From NCBI GenBank assembly GCA_019242135.1, contig JAFAWC010000675.1, positions 1 through 10,607 on the forward strand: a DNA stretch of 10,607 nt. Reading direction: 5' to 3'. Positions 6,022 through 10,607 of this stretch are shown piece after piece (position 1 is the first letter of the stretch; every line of letters begins with the position of its first letter). The position numbers and the translations under genes were made by a program. The stretch is from Mycobacteriaceae bacterium. GTDB lineage: Bacteria; Actinomycetota; Actinomycetes; Mycobacteriales; Mycobacteriaceae. The notes under the pieces were generated by a model. It was not told the origin of the DNA. It worked only from the letters and a program-made list of their open reading frames with translations, and ran no database searches.

Positions 6022-6879
6022 CCTTCTTCGCCGAGAGCCTCGTACCGCCAGCGCCGACCGCACGGCCAGCGCCGACCGCATCGCCCACCGCAGCGGCGCC
6101 TGCCACCACCGGGAATGCCGGTCGGCAAGGTAAATGTAGGTGCTCACGTGGTGGGCCGTGAGATTTCGTGCCGGATCGCGGCCGGTGGCGTGACCCTTGT
6201 CGTGCAGGATCTCGGCCGACGGCACGTAGACGTTCTGCCAGCCGGCGCGCCCCAGCCGGTCGCCGAGGTCGACGTCCTCCATATACATGAAGTAGCGCTC
6301 GTCGAACCCGTGCACCTCGTCGAAGGCGGCCCGGCGTACCAGAAGGCAGGAGCCCGACAGCCACCCGACCGGCCGCTCGCTGGGTTCCTGCCGCTCCTGG
6401 CGGTAGGCCGCGCTCCACGGGTTGTTGCGCCAAACCGGCCCGATGACGGCGTGCAGGCCGCCGCGGACCAGGCTCGGCAGGTGGCGTGCGGACGGATACA
6501 CCGAACCGTCGGGATCGCGGATCAGCGGGCCCAGGGTGCCGGCGCGCGGCCACCGGCTTGCCGCCGCGAGCAACTGGTCGATGCTCGCGGGCCCCCACGC
6601 AACGTCGGGGTTGGCGACGACGAAAAAATCAGTCTCCGGACCCAGTTCGCTGACCGCTCGATTGACCGCGCCGCCGTAGCCCAGATTGCCTCCGGTGCGC
6701 AGCAGTCGGATCTTGGGATGGTCGGCCAGCGCGGCCTCGGGGCTTCCGTCGGTGGATCCGTTGTCGGCCATCACGACGCTCACCGGCCGGTCGGTGGCAT
6801 GCGCCAGCGTGGCCAGGAACCGGTGCAGGTGCGGTCCAGGTGAATACGTCACCGTCACCACGACCAGTTCGTCGCTCAC
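6004..6879 (-). CDS. wbbL: WbbL1, dTDP-rhamnose:GlcNAc-PP-decaprenol rhamnosyltransferase
   Basis: A 291-residue GT2-family glycosyltransferase that adds L-rhamnose to GlcNAc-diphospho-decaprenol on the inner face of the membrane, completing the arabinogalactan linker. It is an essential step in mycobacteria. Visible motifs are VTVTYSPGPHLHRFL (8-22), ADNGSTDGSP (38-47, nucleotide-binding), NLGYGGAVNRA (65-75), ANPDV (89-93, metal-binding DxD equivalent), PRAGTLGPLIRDPDGSVYPSAR (from 111), GWLSGSCLLVRR (172-183) and EDVDLGDR (201-208). The basic C-terminus (WWQAPLRW onward, ending GSRRRRAKGGD) probably sits against the membrane; it contains a duplicated RSALAV. The start is GTG 6879 with no Shine-Dalgarno but a -10-like TACCCT 7 nt upstream. 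It lies 21 nt downstream of the hydrolase stop. Corresponds to Rv3265c (about 301 residues). Confidence 0.95.
   Translation of the reverse strand: MSDELVVVTVTYSPGPHLHRFLATLAHATDRPVSVVMADNGSTDGSPEAALADHPKIRLLRTGGNLGYGGAVNRAVSELGPETDFFVVANPDVAWGPASIDQLLAAASRWPRAGTLGPLIRDPDGSVYPSARHLPSLVRGGLHAVIGPVWRNNPWSAAYRQERQEPSERPVGWLSGSCLLVRRAAFDEVHGFDERYFMYMEDVDLGDRLGRAGWQNVYVPSAEILHDKGHATGRDPARNLTAHHVSTYIYLADRHSRWWQAPLRWAMRSALAVRSALAVRGSRRRRAKGGD
6047..6082. repeat. 18-bp tandem duplication in the 3' end of wbbL
   Basis: Units 6047-6064 and 6065-6082 share their first 16 bases exactly. In the wbbL frame they encode the repeated hexapeptide RSALAV-RSALAV (268-279). The reading frame is preserved. It lies about 25 bp from the 21-bp duplication at 5980-6021. 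Confidence 0.8.
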
Positions 6880-6886
6880 GGCGTTG

Positions 6887-6892
6887 AGGGTA
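6887..6892 (-). promoter_or_regulatory. Predicted -10 element for leaderless wbbL transcript
   Basis: On the minus strand TACCCT (TANNNT) is followed by 7 nt (CAACGCC) and then the wbbL GTG at 6879. There is no Shine-Dalgarno in the 21-nt gap after the hydrolase stop. This suggests an internal promoter that lets wbbL-manB be expressed apart from rmlD and the hydrolase. The -35 is not recognisable. Confidence 0.42.
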
Positions 6893-6900
6893 GCGGTCGA

Positions 6901-7605
6901 TCACGTGGGGAATCGGAGAGCCGTCCTGAGCCGGGCGGCGAACGCGCCGGGCTCGGCGAACGGCGACATGTGCGCCCACGCCGCGACAACCTCCAACCGG
7001 CCGTGCGGAAGATCGGCCGCCAGCCGCGCCATGACGGCCGGCGACGCTACCTCGTCGATTCCACCCGCGAGCAGTAAGGACGGCACTTCAATCCCGCTGA
7101 CCGCGTCGGCCCGGTCGTAGGTGGCGATCGCGTCCAGGGCGGCCGCCCACGGCCCGAGCGCAGCCGTGTGCAGTTGCCGGCGCGCATATTTCACTGCGGT
7201 CCCGTCCGCGGCGAGCTCGCTGGCCGTAAACCAGCGATGCAGGCCCGCGTCGATGTCGGGGGGCCGGCCCGCCCGGACCGTTTGGGCACCACGGGCGAAT
7301 GCGGGAAACGGTGTGTGCCTGCTGCAGACGACGACGAGGTGGGCCAGTCGGTGGGGCGCCAGAAGCGCGAGTTCGATGGCGATCTGGCCGCCGAAAGAGT
7401 GCCCGACGACGACCATCTCGCCATCGGGCAGCCCGTCAAGTACCTGCGCGGCCACCTCGGTCTGTAGGCATCCGTGTCCCGCTTGGTCGATCAGCCCGTT
7501 GAGGTCCGGAGCGCTGCTGGGCACGCTCAGTTCTGCCCGCACGCCGTCCCACACCTCGGGGCTCAGCGGGGTGCCGTGTAGCAGCACGACGCCGCGCGCC
7601 GTCAC
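6901..7605 (-). CDS. Alpha/beta hydrolase inserted between rmlD and wbbL
   Basis: A 234-residue alpha/beta hydrolase, substrate unknown. The oxyanion-hole motif LLHGTPLSPEVWD is at 8-20, the nucleophile elbow VVGHSFGGQ has Ser70, the acid is probably Asp184 in AGGIDEVASP, and the base is His212 in AWAHMSPFAEPG; the triad is complete. There is no signal peptide or membrane segment, so it should act in the cytosol. The short cap region (about 95-165) is unremarkable. Such proteins include esterases, lipases, thioesterases and C-C hydrolases, and the sequence does not decide between them. The start is GTG 7605, overlapping the rmlD TGA (GTGA), so translation is coupled to rmlD. In M. tuberculosis, as I recall, rmlD is followed directly by wbbL1, making this an added gene in an essential cell-wall operon. 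Confidence 0.88.
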   Translation of the reverse strand: MTARGVVLLHGTPLSPEVWDGVRAELSVPSSAPDLNGLIDQAGHGCLQTEVAAQVLDGLPDGEMVVVGHSFGGQIAIELALLAPHRLAHLVVVCSRHTPFPAFARGAQTVRAGRPPDIDAGLHRWFTASELAADGTAVKYARRQLHTAALGPWAAALDAIATYDRADAVSGIEVPSLLLAGGIDEVASPAVMARLAADLPHGRLEVVAAWAHMSPFAEPGAFAARLRTALRFPT

Positions 7606-8459
7606 CCTGTCTCAGTCAGTGCGGCCGTCAAGGCATCCCGCCATCCCCGTAGCGGTGTGAGCCCCGCGGTCGTGGACAGCCGTGCCGACAGCGCGGAGTA
7701 GCTCGGCCGCGGCGCCGGGCGGGGATGTCGGTCGGTGTCCACCGGCCGAACGCGTTGCGGATCGGCGCCGAGCACCGCGAATACCGCTTGCGCCAGCTCG
7801 AATCGGCTGACTGCGCCGGCGTTCGCGGCGTGCAGCAGCGGTGCCGAGATGCCGCCCGAGGCGATCTGCAGCAGCGCACCGGCCAAATCGCCGACATAGG
7901 TAGGGGATCCGATTTGGTCGTCGACTACCTCCACGGCGTCGCCGCCGGGGATCCGCCGCGCGATGGCCGCCACGAAGTCGCTGCCGGTCCCGGTGTAGAG
8001 CCACGCGGTCCGGACCACCTGTGCACCGGGAAGTTCGGCTCGTACCGCGCGTTCCCCGGCCAGCTTGGTGTGCCCGTACACGCTCAGCGGCTGCGGTGGA
8101 TCGTCGATGTCATACGGTCGCGCCGCGTCGTCGAAGCGGCCGCTGAACACATAGTCGGTGGACAGATGGATGAGCCGGGCGCCCGCGTGCGCGCACGCAC
8201 GCGCGACATTTTTCGGACCCACCGCGTTCACCTCGTGCGCGCGCTCCGCGTCGTCTTCAGCCGCGTCCACCGCGGTGTAAGCCGCGCAGTTGACCACCAC
8301 ATCGCCCGGCTCGACGATCGCGTCGCCCGCGGAGGCATCGGTGATGTCCCACTGCGACGAATTCAGCGCCAGCACGTCGTGGCCGAGGCGGGCAGCCTCG
8401 GCAGCCAGCCGCCGGCCGGCCTGTCCGGCACCGCCGGTGATAACGATGCGGTCGCTCAT
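7602..8459 (-). CDS. rmlD: dTDP-4-dehydrorhamnose reductase RmlD
   Basis: A 285-residue NAD(P)H-dependent short-chain reductase catalysing the last step of dTDP-L-rhamnose synthesis in the cytosol. The product is the donor for WbbL1, encoded two genes downstream. It shows the dinucleotide loop ITGGAGQAGRRL (7-18), VVNCAAYTAVDAAE (55-68), LIHLSTDYVFSG (96-107) with the catalytic Ser/Thr, VYGHTKLAGE (127-136) with Tyr128 and Lys132, VVRTAWLY (148-155), VVDDQIGSPTYVGDLA (178-193), and the family C-terminal RPAPRPSYSALS (247-258). The start is taken as ATG 8459; an in-frame GTG at 8477 would add six residues (MPDSTV), and neither has a good Shine-Dalgarno. It is first in the minus-strand run and divergent from lcp1. 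Corresponds to Rv3266c. Confidence 0.95.
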   Translation of the reverse strand: MSDRIVITGGAGQAGRRLAAEAARLGHDVLALNSSQWDITDASAGDAIVEPGDVVVNCAAYTAVDAAEDDAERAHEVNAVGPKNVARACAHAGARLIHLSTDYVFSGRFDDAARPYDIDDPPQPLSVYGHTKLAGERAVRAELPGAQVVRTAWLYTGTGSDFVAAIARRIPGGDAVEVVDDQIGSPTYVGDLAGALLQIASGGISAPLLHAANAGAVSRFELAQAVFAVLGADPQRVRPVDTDRHPRPAPRPSYSALSARLSTTAGLTPLRGWRDALTAALTETG

Positions 8460-8477
8460 GACTGTGGAGTCTGGCAC

Positions 8478-8507
8478 GCCGGGCCCCGGCTACCCCTCGA
8501 TCGGGGT
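8478..8507. promoter_or_regulatory. Two adjacent palindromes in the rmlD/lcp1 divergent region
   Basis: GCCGGG-C-CCCGGC (8478-8490) is a perfect 6-bp inverted repeat with a 1-nt centre. Immediately next to it, ACCCC-TCGATC-GGGGT (8492-8507) is a 5-bp inverted repeat with a 6-nt spacer. Both lie between the rmlD start and the predicted lcp1 -10, so they could be operators for either gene, or hairpins in an rmlD leader. GC-rich DNA produces such palindromes often. Confidence 0.35.
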
Positions 8508-8516
8508 TCGCGCCAG

Positions 8517-8522
8517 TAGCCT
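8517..8522 (+). promoter_or_regulatory. Candidate -10 element for lcp1
   Basis: TAGCCT (TANNNT) would start transcription near 8529-8530, giving a leader of about 27 nt. That leader contains a GGGG at 8546-8549, 7 nt before the GTG at 8557. The -35 region is not convincing. Confidence 0.33.
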
Positions 8523-8556
8523 GGTCGAAGGAAACCAACGAAAACGGGGTTCTTTC

Positions 8557-10059
8557 GTGCCTGCTGTGCCCGCCGCTGGCCCGACCCTTGTCCTGCGTCG
8601 TGGCTTTCGTGTCCTTTGCACTCTGCTGGCGGTTGCGATCGTCTCGGCCACCGGGCTCGCGTGGAGCAAGGTCCGAGCTTTCGAAGACGGCATCTTCCAC
8701 TTCAGCTCACCGTTTCTCGGCCTGGGCGGCGATGACGGTGCGATCGACATCCTGCTGGTCGGCTTGGACAGCCGCACCGACGCACACGGCAATCCGCTCA
8801 CCGATGAGGAGCGCGCAAGGCTTCACGGCGGCGACGACGTGTCGACCAACACCGACACGATCATCCTGGTGCGCATCCCGAACAACGGGAAGTCGGCCAC
8901 CGCCATCTCGGTCCCCCGCGACTCCTACGTTTTGGCGCCCGGACTGGGCAAGACCAAGATCAACGGTGTCTACGGGGCAACGAAGGAACAGAAGCGCACT
9001 GAGCTCGTCCAATCCGGAGTGAGCGACGACGAGGCCGACAGGCAGGCGACCGAGGCGGGCCGCAACGCCTTGATCAAGACGGTTGCCGACCTGACCGGCG
9101 TCACCGTCGATCGTTACGCCGAGATCAGCCTCCTCGGCTTCGCATTGATCACCGACGCCGTTGGCGGCGTCGATGTGTGTTTGAAAGCCCCTGTCTACGA
9201 ACCTCTTTCGGGCGCGGACTTTCCCGCCGGCCGACAGCGGCTGGACGGTACCCGGGCGCTCAGCTTCGTCCGGCAACGCCACGACCTGCCGCGAGGTGAC
9301 CTGGACAGGGTGGTGCGCCAGCAGGTGTTCATGGCAAGGCTTGCCCACGAAGTGATTTCGGACAAGATACTTTCCAGTCCGACGGCGTTGGACCGCGTGC
9401 AGCAAGCGATCCAACGGTCGATGGTGATATCCGACGGCTGGGACATCATGGATTTCATCAAGCAGCTCGAGACGTTGGCGGCCGGCAACGTCGCGTTCGC
9501 GACGATCCCGGTGCTCGACGAGTCGGGCTGGAGCGACGACGGCACACAGAGTGTCGTGCGGGTGGACCCCGTGGCGGTGCAGCAATGGGTCAAGGGGCTG
9601 CTGGACGACCAGGCACAGGGCAGGACCGAGCAGGTGGCCTACACCCCCGCGAAGACAACCGTCGACGTGGCCAATGACACCAACATCGACGGGCTGGCCA
9701 GCGCGGTATCCCAAGTGTTGACGAACAACGGATTCACGCCGGGCTCCACGGGCAATCACCAGGGCGGCCACGTCGCGGGAAGCCAGGTCCAGGCCGCAAA
9801 ACCCGACGACCTCGGCGCCCAGGCGGTAGCCAGGCAGCTAGGCGGGCTGCCCGTCGTCGTGGATGCGTCGGTGCCGCCCGGCAAAGTGCGAGTGGTGCTC
9901 GCCGCCGACTACACCGGGCCGGGCTCGGGTGTGGACGGCATCGACACCACGGCAGCCACTGTTAATGCGACGGCCGCCAGCGGCCCGTCCGAGTCGTCGG
10001 CGCCGCCGCCCTCGCCGGTCATCACGGCGGAGTCAACCGATGCTCAGTGCGTAAACTAA
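8557..10059 (+). CDS. lcp1: LytR-CpsA-Psr (LCP) family arabinogalactan-peptidoglycan ligase Lcp1
   Basis: A 500-residue membrane-anchored phosphotransferase that transfers arabinogalactan from its polyprenyl diphosphate carrier to peptidoglycan, outside the membrane. This function is established for M. tuberculosis Rv3267 (498 residues). A single N-terminal membrane segment (about 17-36) follows a short basic stretch. The LCP domain (about 60-265) shows ILLVGLDSRTD (65-75, D71 and R73), NTDTIILVRI (98-107, D100), ISVPRDSYV (117-125, R121 and D122), INGVYG (135-140), and FVRQRHDLPRGDLDRVVRQQ (237-256) with the pyrophosphate-binding arginines. A LytR_C domain (about 368-453) follows, then a Ser/Pro/Ala-rich tail to CVN. 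The start is GTG 8557; the frame stays open upstream but has no family similarity there. Divergent from rmlD. Confidence 0.94.
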   Translation: MPAVPAAGPTLVLRRGFRVLCTLLAVAIVSATGLAWSKVRAFEDGIFHFSSPFLGLGGDDGAIDILLVGLDSRTDAHGNPLTDEERARLHGGDDVSTNTDTIILVRIPNNGKSATAISVPRDSYVLAPGLGKTKINGVYGATKEQKRTELVQSGVSDDEADRQATEAGRNALIKTVADLTGVTVDRYAEISLLGFALITDAVGGVDVCLKAPVYEPLSGADFPAGRQRLDGTRALSFVRQRHDLPRGDLDRVVRQQVFMARLAHEVISDKILSSPTALDRVQQAIQRSMVISDGWDIMDFIKQLETLAAGNVAFATIPVLDESGWSDDGTQSVVRVDPVAVQQWVKGLLDDQAQGRTEQVAYTPAKTTVDVANDTNIDGLASAVSQVLTNNGFTPGSTGNHQGGHVAGSQVQAAKPDDLGAQAVARQLGGLPVVVDASVPPGKVRVVLAADYTGPGSGVDGIDTTAATVNATAASGPSESSAPPPSPVITAESTDAQCVN

Positions 10060-10066
10060 CGCCTCG

Positions 10067-10607
10067 GTGACCAATCTCACTGCGGCGGTGCTGGACCCGT
10101 TACTGCACGCCGTCGCGTCGAAGCCGCGGATCACCTACTACGACGACAGCACCGGCGAACGCATCGAGCTGTCGAAGGTCACGTTCGCGAACTGGGCGGC
10201 CAAGACCGCCAACCTTCTGCGCGACGAGCTCGGTGTCGGTGCCGGCAGCCGGGTGGCGGTCCTGCTGCCCACCCACTGGCAAACAGCGGTGGTGGTCTTC
10301 GGTGTGTGGTGGGTCGGGGCTGAGCTGCTCATCGAGGACGGCGGTGACGCCGACGTCGCCATGTGCACCGCCGCCAGGCTGCCCGAGGCCGACGACGCAG
10401 TCGGTCGGGGCGGCGAGGTGGTGGCGTTGTCGCTCGACCCGTTCGGCCGGCCGGTCACCGACCTGCCGGCCGGCGTCACGGACTATGCGACGTCGGTGCG
10501 GGTCCAGGCCGACCAGATCGTGGCCGAACAGCAACCCGGGCCCGCGCTGTCCGGTCGCTCTGCCGACAACGTGCTCGCGGCCGCTCTCGATTCTGCTGCG
10601 GCGCAAG
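10067..10607 (+). CDS. TIGR03089 family protein (Rv3268-like), partial at right edge
   Basis: The first 180 codons of a protein resembling the N-terminal part of AMP-forming ligases (ANL fold) but much shorter than them. It reads MTNLTAAVLDPLL, then ITYYDD (22-27), VTFANWAAKTANLLRDELGV (38-57), RVAVLLPTHWQTAVVVFGVWWVGAE (62-86), matching the acyl-CoA synthetase start pattern of 'everybody can bring a substrate' helices. The AMP-binding P-loop is not visible in the part seen. I recall M. tuberculosis Rv3268 at about 229 residues, so roughly 50 are missing here. The start is GTG 10067, 7 nt after the lcp1 stop. No Shine-Dalgarno is present; a TAAACT at 10052-10057, overlapping the lcp1 stop, could be a -10. 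Function unknown. Confidence 0.82.
   Translation, partial: MTNLTAAVLDPLLHAVASKPRITYYDDSTGERIELSKVTFANWAAKTANLLRDELGVGAGSRVAVLLPTHWQTAVVVFGVWWVGAELLIEDGGDADVAMCTAARLPEADDAVGRGGEVVALSLDPFGRPVTDLPAGVTDYATSVRVQADQIVAEQQPGPALSGRSADNVLAAALDSAAAQ

Noticed and set aside
5746..6843. A 365-codon plus-strand open frame across manB and wbbL
   Set aside because: It crosses two real minus-strand genes with strong family motifs and has no motif of its own.
8707..9771. A 354-codon open frame antisense to lcp1
   Set aside because: Shadow of the LCP gene; low-complexity composition and no family resemblance.
1..10607. Mobile elements, CRISPR, tRNA/rRNA, riboswitches, or a defence island
   Set aside because: No transposase or integrase motifs, terminal repeats, regularly spaced repeats or structured RNA signatures were seen; all genes fit conserved mycobacterial backbone.

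Overview
The window reads as chromosomal backbone of a nontuberculous Mycobacterium (or Mycolicibacterium). It is GC-rich, most genes start with GTG, and the gene set and order match from memory the Rv3257c-Rv3268 segment of M. tuberculosis: pmmA, DUF3499, metallopeptidase-like, whiB2, fbiA, fbiB, (Nudix), manB/manC, wbbL1, rmlD, lcp1, TIGR03089. The calls rest on recognisable protein motifs and this synteny; no database search was run.

Layout. Positions 1-767 (minus strand) hold the N-terminus of phosphomannomutase PmmA (start at 238, running off the left edge) and, upstream of it, a small cysteine-containing DUF3499 protein. A divergent gene at 857-1312 (plus) encodes a zincin-like 'metallopeptidase family' protein whose HExxH motif is degenerate. 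It converges on whiB2 (1325-1714, minus), an Fe-S cell-division regulator. A 252-bp AT-richer divergent promoter region (1715-1966) separates whiB2 from the coenzyme F420 operon fbiA-fbiB-Nudix (1967-4853, plus), whose three genes overlap at their stop/start codons. Converging on this is a minus-strand run, transcribed right to left: rmlD (8459-7602), an alpha/beta hydrolase (7605-6901), wbbL1 (6879-6004) and the mannose-1-phosphate guanylyltransferase gene manB/manC (5981-4893). On the right, plus strand, are lcp1 (8557-10059) and the start of a TIGR03089 gene (10067 to the edge).

How the genes work together. PmmA and ManB/ManC are two successive steps to GDP-mannose, the donor for mannosylated envelope lipids and glycans. 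RmlD makes dTDP-rhamnose, WbbL1 uses it to build the rhamnose-GlcNAc linker of arabinogalactan, and Lcp1 attaches arabinogalactan to peptidoglycan. Most of the window is therefore envelope assembly, with WhiB2 (septation) and the F420 redox cofactor alongside.

I found no phage, insertion sequence, CRISPR array, tRNA or rRNA, and no clear new defence or biosynthetic system. The points most worth a second look are: the alpha/beta hydrolase between rmlD and wbbL1; the Nudix gene coupled to fbiAB; a 21-bp tandem duplication that gives manB/manC two Shine-Dalgarno/GTG start sites; two genes with the same apparent leaderless architecture (TACC[A/C]T, 7 nt, GTG); and short repeats and palindromes in the divergent promoter regions.
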